Of a stretch of 43,030 nt of DNA, positions 32,218-40,065 are shown one piece after another. Within the stretch, counting starts at the first letter, position 1; every line of letters starts with the position of its first letter. The translations under genes were made by a program, and so were the position numbers. The notes below the pieces were generated by a model that was not told the origin of the DNA, ran no database searches, and saw only the letters and a program-made list of their open reading frames with translations. Origin of the DNA: Oscillospiraceae bacterium (GTDB lineage: Bacteria; Bacillota; Clostridia; Oscillospirales; Ruminococcaceae); NCBI GenBank assembly GCA_017481565.1, contig JAFUOZ010000053.1, forward strand, positions 1 to 43,030. The letters run 5' to 3'.

Positions 32218-32250
32218 ACCGCACAAGGCACAGAAAAAGCTTTGTGCGGT
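32218..32250 (+). terminator. Hairpin after the FeoA-like gene, ACCGCA family
   Basis: ACCGCACAA (32218-32226) pairs perfectly with TTGTGCGGT (32242-32250). The trailing T-run is weak. It shares most of its sequence (ACCGCA-AAGGCAC and GCTTTGTGCGGT) with the hairpin at 24586-24631. Confidence 0.6.
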
Positions 32251-32281
32251 ATTGCTGTTTGATATTTTTTATAAAAAACTG

Positions 32282-32310
32282 TTGACAAATCGTGGGATAT
32301 AGTGTATAAT
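32282..32310 (+). promoter_or_regulatory. Promoter of tRNA-Leu
   Basis: TTGACA (32282-32287) and TATAAT (32305-32310), both perfect, 17-bp spacer. The start falls near 32317, about 67 nt before the mature tRNA. Confidence 0.93.
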
Positions 32311-32371
32311 ATATATGCTGTATTTATTACAGCATATATAAAGATGAATATGCTGTGAAAGGCTGTTCATC
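32311..32371 (+). other. tRNA-Leu precursor leader with two hairpins
   Basis: An 11-bp perfect stem (32311-32321 with 32329-32339) begins at the -10 edge, and GATGAA/TTCATC (32343-32348, 32366-32371) follows. They probably belong to the 5' leader removed by RNase P. The first could also be a dyad operator at the start site. Confidence 0.5.
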
Positions 32372-32383
32372 GTAAATATTTAT

Positions 32384-32463
32384 GCGGATGTGGTGGAATT
32401 GGCAGACACGCCAGACTTAGGATCTGGTGAGTAATCGTGCAGGTTCAAGTCCTGTCATCCGCA
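32384..32463 (+). tRNA. tRNA-Leu (anticodon TAG)
   Basis: A complete class II cloverleaf: acceptor GCGGATG/CATCCGC, anticodon stem CCAGA/TCTGG with loop CTTAGGA (TAG at 32418-32420, reads CUA), a long variable arm (GGTGAGTAATCGT region) and T loop GGTTCAAGTCC. Discriminator A at 32463. CCA is not encoded. A run of T follows at once and ends transcription. Confidence 0.97.
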
Positions 32464-32564
32464 TTTTTTTATTTTATAGAGGTTTTTCAGCATGAAAATT
32501 TCTTTTGAACAGTTTTCTTGTGATATTATTGTCAGATAAACGTTTTTATTTCAGGATTAATGAA

Positions 32565-32623
32565 CCGCTGATTAAATCGCTTCACACCTCACTCAGTGAC
32601 GGTTTTTCGTGCGTCGGAAGCGA
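32565..32623. repeat. Dispersed repeat, copy 1 (left of the remnant gene)
   Basis: Contains CCGCTGATTAAATCGCTTC and, at 32597-32623, a 27-bp stretch that is a close reverse complement of 33221-33247 in copy 2. The two copies also share CGCTGATTAAA in direct orientation. They bracket a gene remnant. A MITE-like or recombination repeat is likely. Confidence 0.55.
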
Positions 32624-33261
32624 CACCTATGCTCAGCAACGGCTTTCATAGTTCAGAATCAAAGGGCACAGTATGGTTTTCTGATGTAAAACTGGAGGAA
32701 AATGCAATAACATGGGAGCTAAAGGCTGACTTTAACAGGAGCAGTATTTTTGAGATAGACAATACAGAATATTACGGAAACTCAGGTTATTCTGTAAAAA
32801 TAACCAATCCCGAATATAATACCGCATATGTAGGAAAGACCTTTGAGGTAAAACCAAATACAATGTATCGCTTCTCTGCATGGACAAAGTGTGAAGGATT
32901 TGAAAGCAAACCTACTAACTTGTATCAATATGACGGAGCAATTATCGGTTTTTACGGAACATATGAGAATATAAGCAGGAGCAACCGTGAAAATACATGG
33001 AAAAAGCTATACTGTGATTTTAATTCAGGCGATACCACACCTTACAAATATAATAAGACCGAGATAGGTAATGCAAAAATTACATTTGATGATTCCGTTG
33101 CATATACGGGAAAACCTGTTCAGCCTGATGTAAAAGTATATTATGACGGAAAAACTCTTTCAAAGGGCACCGATTATACTCTGACCTATGTTAAGGAAGC
33201 GCTGATTAAAGCCAAAGGCATCGCTTCCGACCCTCGAAAATCCGTAACTTTGATAACGTAA
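32596..33261 (+). pseudogene. Remnant of a secreted carbohydrate-binding or adhesin-type protein
   Basis: An open frame of 221 codons without signal peptide, ribosome site or promoter. The interior is protein-like: GTVWFSDVKLEE looks like the end of a CBM4/9-type module, about residues 40-145 look like a second one (NSGYSVKITNPEYNTAYVG, MYRFSAWTKCEG), then VAYTGKPVQPDVKVYYDGK and GTDYTLTY, an Ig-like surface module common in Ruminococcus surface proteins. Both ends run into repeat sequence: the first residues come from copy 1 and the last (KEALIKAKGIASDP) from copy 2. It is therefore an internal fragment of a larger gene and is probably not expressed. Confidence 0.7.
33191..33247. repeat. Dispersed repeat, copy 2 (right of the remnant gene)
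   Basis: Starts TTAAGGAAGCGCTGATTAAA and ends with a stretch (33221-33247) that is the near-perfect inverse of part of copy 1. It truncates the Ig-like module of the remnant. TTAAGGAA also occurs in the palindrome at 33611-33628. Confidence 0.55.
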
Positions 33262-33398
33262 CTGTTCAGATGGTGGATTTCATGCAGAAAAAGGATATTC
33301 AGCTTGTAATCAGCTTTGTAAATAATTTTTCTGAATCTGCGGATTCAACCTTTATTCTTACAGATGCTATGATGAAAGCGATTGAAATTGTTTTGTAA
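33210..33398 (+). pseudogene. Short C-terminal gene fragment
   Basis: A second frame, shifted from the previous remnant, reads FDNVTVQMVDFMQKKDIQ and on to MMKAIEIVL before TAA at 33396-33398. It has protein-like composition but only about 50 residues after the repeat, and no start signal. Probably the tail of another gene truncated at repeat copy 2. The family is not recognised. Confidence 0.5.
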
Positions 33399-33463
33399 AC
33401 TGCTTTTTCATGATTTCTATGATAGCTGCATAACAGGAAATTCGATCTTTTTTACGATTTTAA

Positions 33464-33591
33464 CTCTGTAAAATCAATGCTTGCTCTGTAAATTCAAAAA
33501 CGTAAAATGAAATATTGATGACAGCAGCTTTTTTAGCTGCTATTATCAGATTTGTTTTCTGCAGTTTTTGAATTTACAGAGTTTTTTTTTT
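33464..33591 (+). ncRNA. Long hairpin RNA or elaborate terminator with repeated 14-bp motif
   Basis: CTCTGTAAATTCAAAAAC (33484-33501) pairs perfectly over 18 bp with 33564-33581, which is followed by ten T (33582-33591). The 62-nt loop holds a second hairpin, AGCAGCT/AGCTGCT (33523-33541). A further copy of the motif CTCTGTAAA(A/T)TCAA lies exactly 20 bp upstream (33464). The form is that of a transcript ending in a strong terminator. No clear promoter is visible. The region has no ORF. Confidence 0.5.
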
Positions 33592-33610
33592 ACAAAGCAA
33601 TTTTGAATTA

Positions 33611-33628
33611 TTAAGGAAGGTTCCTTAA
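33611..33628. promoter_or_regulatory. 18-bp palindrome in the helicase upstream region
   Basis: TTAAGGAA-GG-TTCCTTAA is a symmetric 8-bp dyad. It may be an operator for the helicase gene, about 100 bp upstream of its promoter, or the joined ends of an excised element that starts TTAAGGAA like repeat copy 2. The rest of 33629-33729 is AT-rich and featureless. Confidence 0.4.
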
Positions 33629-33729
33629 AGTTTTTGAACGGTGAGAAATATTTCCTGACTTTAAATTTGAATAATTACATCAAAATATGATTTTACTGAC
33701 ATAAAAGAATAAAAATGTTAATATTTTGC

Positions 33730-33758
33730 TTGAAATTTTCAACTAATTATGGTATAAT
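33730..33758 (+). promoter_or_regulatory. Promoter of the helicase gene
   Basis: TTGAAA (33730-33735) and a perfect TATAAT (33753-33758), 17-bp spacer, with TGG before the -10 (extended -10). Confidence 0.8.
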
Positions 33759-33779
33759 TAAAAAAGTATTTTTAATTAT
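33754..33779 (+). promoter_or_regulatory. 11-bp dyad overlapping the -10 and start of the helicase promoter
   Basis: ATAATTAAAAA (33754-33764) and TTTTTAATTAT (33769-33779) are exact complements with a 4-bp centre. GTATTTT is repeated directly at 33766 and 33786. The placement is that of a repressor site, though a purely AT-rich dyad can arise by chance. Confidence 0.4.
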
Positions 33780-33841
33780 GTAAAAGTATTTTCACCTATA
33801 AGCGAGTTTGTGTATTTACAGACGTTTCAGGAGGATAAAAA

Positions 33842-36800
33842 ATGATTGAAAAAAGTAAGATACTTGATGCATGGATCATGGTCGAGCATTTATCTGAAGG
33901 TGATATAAGCGATAAGGATAAAACTGTGCTGATCTTTGATGAACCGACGGGAAATGATTATTATTCGCTGATCAAGGATAAAATGTCAGGCAGCAGTGTA
34001 TGCAAAGGCAAGAACAGCGGAGCAGCATTTATTTTTGATGTTTTTGATTTCAATGAGGTTTTAACCATACTCAGACAGAAGTATCATCTGAATATGCCTG
34101 ATGAAGAAATAAAAACAGGAAAGAAATTCGGCTTTGTATTGTATTTTGATAAGGGTATGAGATTTATTAAGGATATGACTTTTTTTACAGCAAGTGAATA
34201 TATCCGCTGTAAAAAAGAAGTTCCGCAGGAAACGGAATTCAGAGAGTATGAAGAACATCTGAAAAAGCTTCTGGAGCAGTTGTTTGATGAATCTGAGAAT
34301 GATCCTAAAAAATTCAATTCGGCAATAGCCGTTATTATGAAAAAATATAACGTTGATCCAAAAAAATGCAGGCTCAGACTTATAGGCAATATTGATACAG
34401 GGGCAGCAAATCTTCATTCCTTTTTTATTGATGATCTTGAAGCCGCAAAGAATATAGATACGGATAATCTTACAGGTTATCTGTACGGAAATACAGAAGG
34501 CAGGGTCAACCTTGACAGTAAAAATAATTCTGCAAATTTTAATCCCTCAGTTTTTGAAAAGATCCTTGAACCCAATAACTATCCTTTGGGAAGATTTCCG
34601 GGAAATACGGAATTTGCTCTTTCCATGATGCAGCAGGTGGCGGTAAATCTTGCCACAGGATGTGACAGAAAGACTATCAGAAGTGTAAACGGACCTCCGG
34701 GAACAGGAAAAACCACTCTTCTGAAGGATATATTTGCAGATCTTATCGTAAAGCAGTCCTACGATATGGCTAAAATGTCTGAACGTACCATTGTGGGAAC
34801 AGCTGATACGATATATTATAATAACTATTCGATAGGTATGCTGCCCGATAATATTTCTGAAAACAGTATCGTTGTTGCAAGCTCAAATAACGGTGCAGTA
34901 CAGAATATTGTAATCGAACTGCCTGTTCTGGAAGGTCAGATCGACAAGAAATTTACAAATGAATTGGTAAAGGCTGATTATTTCCGTAAAATTTCAAATT
35001 CAAAGGTATCTGTGGAATGGAAAAAAGACAGCAGCGGAAAATCAAAAAAAGAATTGTCCATGCAGCAAACTGACGAAGAGGAAAAATTCTGGGGATTGTT
35101 TTCGCTGGAAGGCGGAAAAACAGATAATATGAGCAATATTATCGCAAAAATTGAAGCTGTCAACAAGTATTTTGATGAAGAATATGAACCCGATGACAAT
35201 GTTTATGAGGAATTTTTAAAGGAGTATATTTCGGTAAAGAATCTACGTGACAGAAAGCAGAAAACCGCAGCGGATTACTACAGAAATCACAAGCCTGATT
35301 ATGATAATTTCACATCGTTTAAAAAACAGGTGCTTGCAATGAATTCTTCGCAAAAGCGTTCCTTTGAAAAACAGATACAAGAGCTGACCGCAGCTGTTAA
35401 AAATATAAACGACAGTATCAGGGAATCCAATGATAAGCTGAGTGATTATGATCTGCAGTTAAAAACCAAAAATGATCTATTCCGTATGTATGATGAACAG
35501 ATAAAATTATTTGGAAATGATACATCTGAACATTTATCGGTAATTGATAATGAATTCGGTAACGGCGGTCTGTCGGAGCTTGCTGAATCGGGAAGAGAAG
35601 AAGCGTTGAATGAGATCAGACAGCTTAAGGAAAAAACAGAGCTTGAACGTGTCCGTAATATGAAGCTGCGTGAAAAAGGAAAGGAATATTCGGAAAAATT
35701 AACAGCACTGAATAATGCTTTTGCGGTAAATGAAACAAATGCAAAAAAGCGGCTTGCCGATCTTGAACAGAGGGAAAAGACATTTGGCTTTGATAAAATA
35801 ATCAGCAGTATCAACGCTTTGGATATGACCTGCGATTATGATAAGCTGCAGCTGTCAAATCCATGGTTTGATGAAGAATACAGAACAGCTCAGTCAAGGC
35901 TGTTTATTTCGGCACTTAAAGTACGCAAACAGTTTTTGTATGAAAACAGAAAGAATATCAGAGCGGCGCTCAGTATCTGGGGTCAGCAGAGTAAATATCT
36001 TGAAAAAAAACAGGTCATTGTTGCAGCATGGGGCTGGATAAATCTGACTGTTCCTGTGATAAGCTCCACCTTTGCCAGCTTTTCAAGAATGTGTAAAAAT
36101 CTTGGTGTCAACACGATGGGTCATCTGTTTGTTGATGAAGCGGGACAGGCGATCCCACAGGCAGCTGTCGGAGCAATTTTCAGAAGCAGACACGTTATGG
36201 TGGTAGGCGATCCATCACAGATAAAGCCTGTGCTTACTGTTGATGCAAGTGTTCTCAGTATGCTTTGCAGACATTTCGGAGTAACAGAAAAATATCTTTC
36301 CGAATCCGCCTCAACACAGACTCTTGTGGATTCTGCAAGCAGATTCGGTTTTTATAAAGAACAGGATAAGTCAGAGGAATCATGGATAGGTATTCCTCTG
36401 TGGGTACACAGAAGATGCCTTTCACCTATGTTTACCATATCTAATCAGATATCCTACAATGGATTTATGGTACAGGGAAATCCGAAAGATAAAAAGGAAG
36501 ATTTCGGAAAAACAGGCTGGTTCGATGTTTGCGGAAAGTCGAATAATAAATATGTAGAGGAACAGGGTGAATTCCTTCTTAAAAAAATCAGTAAGATGGC
36601 AGAAAAGGACCCCGATATTCTTAATAAAAATGCAAAGGATAAGATCTATGTTATCTCGCCATTTTCAAACGTTGCCTATCAGCTGAGTCAGAAGCTAAGG
36701 AAAATCGGATTTACAAGATTTGATGAACATCGTAAGCCTACCAATATAGGTACGATACATACCTTTCAGGGAAAGGAAGCGCCTATTGTATTTATGGTAT

Positions 36801-37543
36801 TAGGTGCTGATTCTCAGAGCAAGGGTGCTGCATTATGGTCTGTAAGTGAACCTAATATGATGAATGTTGCCGCAACAAGAGCCAAAAAGGAATTCTATGT
36901 AGTAGGCGACAAAAGGTTGTATCTTGGTCTGGGAAGTGCAGTTGCTTCTGAGACATACAGAATAATTGCGGAATATAAGGAAAAGTATCCCGAATATGCA
37001 GACGATGATGCTGCTCCATTTTTAAAAAACGAAGAAGCACCGATCAAGGATACGGCAAATTCTTATTCTCCGCTGAGAACAGCAAATACAAATGCCGTGC
37101 CGCAAGCTGAACGTCAGACATCAGAGGTGCGCAATGTTTATCAGAAAGCTCCTGCGGCAAGACCTGAAAATTCCGTAAATAATACACGGATAAACGCTGT
37201 TCCTTATCCGCCTCCGCTGAGAACAGCAAATACAAATGCCGTGCCGCAAGCTGAGCGTCAGACATCAGAGGTGCGCAATGCTTATCAGAAAGCACCTGTG
37301 GCAAGACCTGAAAATTCCGTAAATAATACACGGATAAACGGAAGAGTCACTTTTGTGGGTAACGGCAAAAAGAATAAATATGCTTATATTACAGGTACTG
37401 ACGGAAATAAATATACTGTGACCGAGCTTATCTATTCAAATACCGCAAATGCAGATGAAGTCATCATGGCTGACAAAATGGTTTCATTTATTCCGAAACA
37501 GGGTACCAAGTTAATGTTTGCTGAAAAAATCAGCCCCGTATAA
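33842..37543 (+). CDS. Large SF1 (Upf1/Dna2-like) helicase with C-terminal OB-like domain
   Basis: 1,233 residues. An N-terminal domain of about 250 residues is unrecognised. Walker A GPPGTGKTT is at 284-292, an extended coiled-coil insert covers about 480-660, Walker B is VDEAGQA near 764-770, then VVGDPSQIKPV, GTIHTFQGKE near 970 and NVAATRAKKEFYVVGD near 1008. The order is that of AAA_11/AAA_12 helicases. A proline/alanine-rich linker with two 48-residue repeats (about 1077-1167) leads to a small beta-rich domain (about 1167-1233, GRVTFVGNGKKNKYAYITGTDGNKYTV) that resembles cold-shock or OB folds. AGGAGG precedes ATG 33842. It sits in an island-like segment by tRNA-Leu, so a defence role is possible but unproven. 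Confidence 0.88.
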   Translation: MIEKSKILDAWIMVEHLSEGDISDKDKTVLIFDEPTGNDYYSLIKDKMSGSSVCKGKNSGAAFIFDVFDFNEVLTILRQKYHLNMPDEEIKTGKKFGFVLYFDKGMRFIKDMTFFTASEYIRCKKEVPQETEFREYEEHLKKLLEQLFDESENDPKKFNSAIAVIMKKYNVDPKKCRLRLIGNIDTGAANLHSFFIDDLEAAKNIDTDNLTGYLYGNTEGRVNLDSKNNSANFNPSVFEKILEPNNYPLGRFPGNTEFALSMMQQVAVNLATGCDRKTIRSVNGPPGTGKTTLLKDIFADLIVKQSYDMAKMSERTIVGTADTIYYNNYSIGMLPDNISENSIVVASSNNGAVQNIVIELPVLEGQIDKKFTNELVKADYFRKISNSKVSVEWKKDSSGKSKKELSMQQTDEEEKFWGLFSLEGGKTDNMSNIIAKIEAVNKYFDEEYEPDDNVYEEFLKEYISVKNLRDRKQKTAADYYRNHKPDYDNFTSFKKQVLAMNSSQKRSFEKQIQELTAAVKNINDSIRESNDKLSDYDLQLKTKNDLFRMYDEQIKLFGNDTSEHLSVIDNEFGNGGLSELAESGREEALNEIRQLKEKTELERVRNMKLREKGKEYSEKLTALNNAFAVNETNAKKRLADLEQREKTFGFDKIISSINALDMTCDYDKLQLSNPWFDEEYRTAQSRLFISALKVRKQFLYENRKNIRAALSIWGQQSKYLEKKQVIVAAWGWINLTVPVISSTFASFSRMCKNLGVNTMGHLFVDEAGQAIPQAAVGAIFRSRHVMVVGDPSQIKPVLTVDASVLSMLCRHFGVTEKYLSESASTQTLVDSASRFGFYKEQDKSEESWIGIPLWVHRRCLSPMFTISNQISYNGFMVQGNPKDKKEDFGKTGWFDVCGKSNNKYVEEQGEFLLKKISKMAEKDPDILNKNAKDKIYVISPFSNVAYQLSQKLRKIGFTRFDEHRKPTNIGTIHTFQGKEAPIVFMVLGADSQSKGAALWSVSEPNMMNVAATRAKKEFYVVGDKRLYLGLGSAVASETYRIIAEYKEKYPEYADDDAAPFLKNEEAPIKDTANSYSPLRTANTNAVPQAERQTSEVRNVYQKAPAARPENSVNNTRINAVPYPPPLRTANTNAVPQAERQTSEVRNAYQKAPVARPENSVNNTRINGRVTFVGNGKKNKYAYITGTDGNKYTVTELIYSNTANADEVIMADKMVSFIPKQGTKLMFAEKISPV
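37070..37340 (+). repeat. Tandem duplication in the helicase linker, 144-bp period
   Basis: 37070-37196 and 37214-37340 (127 bp each) differ at about four positions and are spaced by one 144-bp period, which keeps the frame (48 codons). High identity suggests recent duplication, so copy number may vary between strains. Confidence 0.92.
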
Positions 37544-37634
37544 GAGACTGAATATGAAGCAAGATGTAATCAGCGGTTCCTTTCTGACGGGATAGTATTT
37601 ATACGGCTGTACAGGAATAACCGCCATAAAAAAT

Positions 37635-37678
37635 AATCAGTTCTGAATCGTTAATTCGGTTCAGGGCTGATTTTTTTT
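37635..37678 (+). terminator. Terminator of the helicase gene
   Basis: AATCAGTTCTGAA (37635-37647) pairs with TTCAGGGCTGATT (37660-37672) including two G-T pairs, followed by a long T-run. Confidence 0.85.
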
Positions 37679-37766
37679 GTAAAAAATCTTTCCCCACCTC
37701 ATATTGACAGTATATGACAGCTCAGTTGTGTTAATATAAAGAAAAAAAGAAAGGAAGTACAACAAA

Positions 37767-38072
37767 ATGGGAATAAACGTGACCGAAGAGGAGGGACGCG
37801 TAACTGCTCAGCTCAGCGGTGAGATAGATCATCATAACGCTCCCGAGCTGAGAACAGAGATAGATAATGCTCTGGAGCGTGTTCGTCCCGAAGAGCTTGT
37901 GATAGATTTCGGAGAGGTTACCTTTATGGACAGCTCAGGAATAGGTCTTGTAATGGGACGATGCAGGCTGATGAAGGATATGGGCGGCAGAGTTATCGTA
38001 AATAATACGCCTTCTCAGATAAAAAAGGTGATGAAGCTTGCAGGACTTGATATGCTCACAACGATCTGTTAA
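37767..38072 (+). CDS. spoIIAA: Anti-sigma-F factor antagonist SpoIIAA
   Basis: 101 residues, STAS fold. LSGEIDHHNAPELRTEI and FMDSSGIGLVMGR are typical; Ser56 is the residue phosphorylated by SpoIIAB (Ser58 in Bacillus). Unphosphorylated SpoIIAA frees sigma-F in the forespore. AAAGGAAG precedes ATG 37767. First gene of spoIIA. I could not find a clean sigma-A or sigma-H promoter in the 90 bp upstream, although TTGACA occurs at about 37704. Confidence 0.96.
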   Translation: MGINVTEEEGRVTAQLSGEIDHHNAPELRTEIDNALERVRPEELVIDFGEVTFMDSSGIGLVMGRCRLMKDMGGRVIVNNTPSQIKKVMKLAGLDMLTTIC

Positions 38073-38093
38073 TGAAAGGAATGATAAAATACA

Positions 38094-38579
38094 ATGAATA
38101 TACATAATGAAATAAGAGTGATTTTCCCATCACTCAGCTGCAACGAAGCCTTTGCAAGAACGACTGCGGGAGCTGCTGCGGCACAGCTTGACCCCTCTGC
38201 AGCCGAGGTGATAGATATCAAGACTGCCGTATCTGAAGCCGTGACCAACTGTATCGTTCATGGCTACAGGGACAGGCAAGGAAATATTGAGATGATATGC
38301 AGGGTTACAGATGATAATACACTGTATATTAGAATACGTGATAAGGGCTGCGGAATACCCGATGTTAAAAAAGCAATGGAGCCGCTTTTTACCACTGCGT
38401 CCTGTGAGGAGCGGGCAGGTCTTGGCTTTGCGGTAATGGAAAGCTTTATGGACAGCGTAAAGGTAAACAGTACTGTGGGAAAGGGAACTACTGTTATAAT
38501 GAAGAAAAAAATAGCCGCAAAGGAGATATATACTGCGGCAATGTCACGCAGGGAAGGTGCCGATGAAGAGCTTAAGTGA
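38094..38579 (+). CDS. spoIIAB: Anti-sigma-F factor and SpoIIAA kinase SpoIIAB
   Basis: 161 residues, GHKL-type ATPase. N box in TAVSEAVTNCIVHGY, G1 box RDKGCGI, and AGLGFAVMESFMD form the ATP lid region. It binds sigma-F or phosphorylates SpoIIAA depending on ATP and partner. About 15 residues longer at the C-terminus than the Bacillus protein. Overlaps sigF by 17 nt. Confidence 0.96.
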   Translation: MNIHNEIRVIFPSLSCNEAFARTTAGAAAAQLDPSAAEVIDIKTAVSEAVTNCIVHGYRDRQGNIEMICRVTDDNTLYIRIRDKGCGIPDVKKAMEPLFTTASCEERAGLGFAVMESFMDSVKVNSTVGKGTTVIMKKKIAAKEIYTAAMSRREGADEELK

Positions 38580-39240
38580 ACGAACGGAAAGAGACAGCCT
38601 TGCCGAAAATAATCTGGGACTTGTTCATCTGTGTGCTAATCGTTTCAGAGGCAAGGGTATAGAATACGATGACCTTTACGGTGCAGGCTGTGTGGGACTT
38701 GTAAAGGCATCAAAGGCGTTTGATAAAAACAGGGGAGTACAGTTTTCAACTTATGCAGTACCTGTTATAATGGGCGAGATAAAGCGTCTTTTCCGTGACG
38801 GAGGAACTCTTAAGGTAAGCAGAGGACTTCGTGAGCTGTCTCTGAAAATAAGCCGTGAGCGTGATAAATTTCAGCTGCGCCACGGCAGAGAGCCTCTTAT
38901 TTCCGAGCTTGCGGAGCTTCTTGAAGTATCTGCGGAGGACGTAGCCGAGGCTATCAACGTAAGCAGACCTGTTATCTCACTTACAAGAAGCAGCGAAGAT
39001 GAAGACGAGGGACAGAATGATATAGCCGTTTCTCCCTCTCCCGATGAGGAAATGGCGGACAGACTTTCACTTATGCAGGTGATGGACAGTCTCAGCGCCG
39101 AGGACAGACGGCTTATCTATTTAAGATATTTCCGTGACATGACACAGGTAAATACCGCTAAGGAGCTTAATATGACGCAGGTACAGGTCTCACGGCGTGA
39201 AAAGAAAATTCTTACATGGATGAAGGGACAATTTTATTAA
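38563..39240 (+). CDS. sigF: RNA polymerase forespore sigma factor F
   Basis: 225 residues from ATG 38563, with GGAAGG 5 nt upstream; the in-frame GTG 38557 overlaps that site. Region 2 (LVHLCANRFRGKGIEYDDLYGAGCVGLVKASKAFD and FSTYAVPVIMGEIKRLFRD), region 3 (about 95-145) and region 4 (RRLIYLRYFRDMTQVNTAKELNMTQVQVSRREKKIL) are all present. It directs early forespore genes and is held by SpoIIAB until engulfment starts. Confidence 0.96.
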   Translation: MKSLSERTERDSLAENNLGLVHLCANRFRGKGIEYDDLYGAGCVGLVKASKAFDKNRGVQFSTYAVPVIMGEIKRLFRDGGTLKVSRGLRELSLKISRERDKFQLRHGREPLISELAELLEVSAEDVAEAINVSRPVISLTRSSEDEDEGQNDIAVSPSPDEEMADRLSLMQVMDSLSAEDRRLIYLRYFRDMTQVNTAKELNMTQVQVSRREKKILTWMKGQFY

Positions 39241-39246
39241 AATGTA

Positions 39247-39275
39247 TTGATTATTTTAATAAGGTGTGTTATAAT
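39247..39275 (+). promoter_or_regulatory. Promoter of the ABC ATPase gene
   Basis: TTGATT (39247-39252) and a perfect TATAAT (39270-39275), 17-bp spacer, immediately after the sigF stop. Confidence 0.78.
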
Positions 39276-39315
39276 GTATATATGATAACTATAATCGAAA
39301 GGATCAGTCATATAT

Positions 39316-39990
39316 ATGGATAACGGAATTATTCTTTCTGCCGAAAAGCTTACAAAGACCTATGGCAAAGGCGATACGGAAGTAAGAGCACTTGATAATG
39401 TTGATCTTAATATAAAAAAGGGCGAGTTTGTTACTGTAATAGGACAGAGCGGAAGCGGAAAATCAACATTGCTTCATATACTCGGTGCTATGGATACTCC
39501 CACATCGGGAAAGCTTACCGTTGACGGCATCGATGTATTTTCTCAGAAGGAGGAGCAGCTTGCCGTATACCGTCGCAGACAGGTAGGCTTTGTATTTCAG
39601 TTTTTCAATCTTATCCCCGTAATGAATGCCCGTGAGAATATTGTTCTCCCTCTTCTTCTTGACGGAAAGAAACCTGATAATGATTTTCTTGAGGATATTA
39701 TCGAAACGATCGGTCTTAAGGACAGAATGAAGCATTATCCTCATCAGCTTTCGGGCGGACAGCAGCAGAGGATAGCTATTGCCCGTGCCCTTATTGCCCG
39801 TCCTTCAATAATCCTTGCGGACGAGCCTACGGGAAATCTTGACAGCAGCTCGGGCGAGGAAATAATCAATCTTCTGAAAAGCTCCATCAAAAAATATGAT
39901 CAGACGCTTGTTCTTATTACTCATGATAATCATATTGCAAATCAGGGCGACAGGGTCATTACCATTAAGGACGGCAGACTTTACGAATAA
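39316..39990 (+). CDS. ABC transporter ATP-binding protein (LolD/MacB type)
   Basis: 224 residues. Walker [11 protein letters not shown]-loop FQFFNLIP, signature LSGGQQQR, Walker [13 protein letters not shown] and the H-switch TLVLITHD are intact. The TGNLD variant and length match the FtsE/LolD/MacB group that pairs with FtsX-like permeases. No permease follows: the gene has its own promoter and ends in a strong terminator. The partner must be encoded elsewhere. AAAGGA precedes ATG 39316. Confidence 0.93.
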   Translation: MDNGIILSAEKLTKTYGKGDTEVRALDNVDLNIKKGEFVTVIGQSGSGKSTLLHILGAMDTPTSGKLTVDGIDVFSQKEEQLAVYRRRQVGFVFQFFNLIPVMNARENIVLPLLLDGKKPDNDFLEDIIETIGLKDRMKHYPHQLSGGQQQRIAIARALIARPSIILADEPTGNLDSSSGEEIINLLKSSIKKYDQTLVLITHDNHIANQGDRVITIKDGRLYE

Positions 39991-40010
39991 CACGAATATC
40001 AAAAGTAAAA

Positions 40011-40049
40011 GGGCAGATGTACCGAAAAAAGTACATCTGCCCGTTTTTT
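40011..40049. terminator. Bidirectional terminator between the ABC ATPase gene and lysA
   Basis: A 12-bp perfect stem (40011-40022 with 40031-40042) is followed by G and six T on the plus strand. On the minus strand CTTTTACTTTTG follows it, so it can also end lysA transcription. Confidence 0.92.
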
Positions 40050-40065
40050 ATTTATAAAATCAGTA

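Noticed and set aside
33464..33591. CRISPR array or type III toxin-antitoxin repeat array
   Set aside because: Only two direct copies of a 14-bp motif and one inverted copy, no regular spacers, no cas gene, and no small toxin gene next to it. No CRISPR was seen anywhere in the window.
37044..37331. Minus-strand open frame with an internal repeat
   Set aside because: It is the shadow of the tandem duplication in the helicase linker on the other strand.
32384..37543. Prophage or integrative element inserted in tRNA-Leu
   Set aside because: No integrase, no structural or mobilisation gene and no second copy of the tRNA 3' end. Only an island-like arrangement can be claimed.
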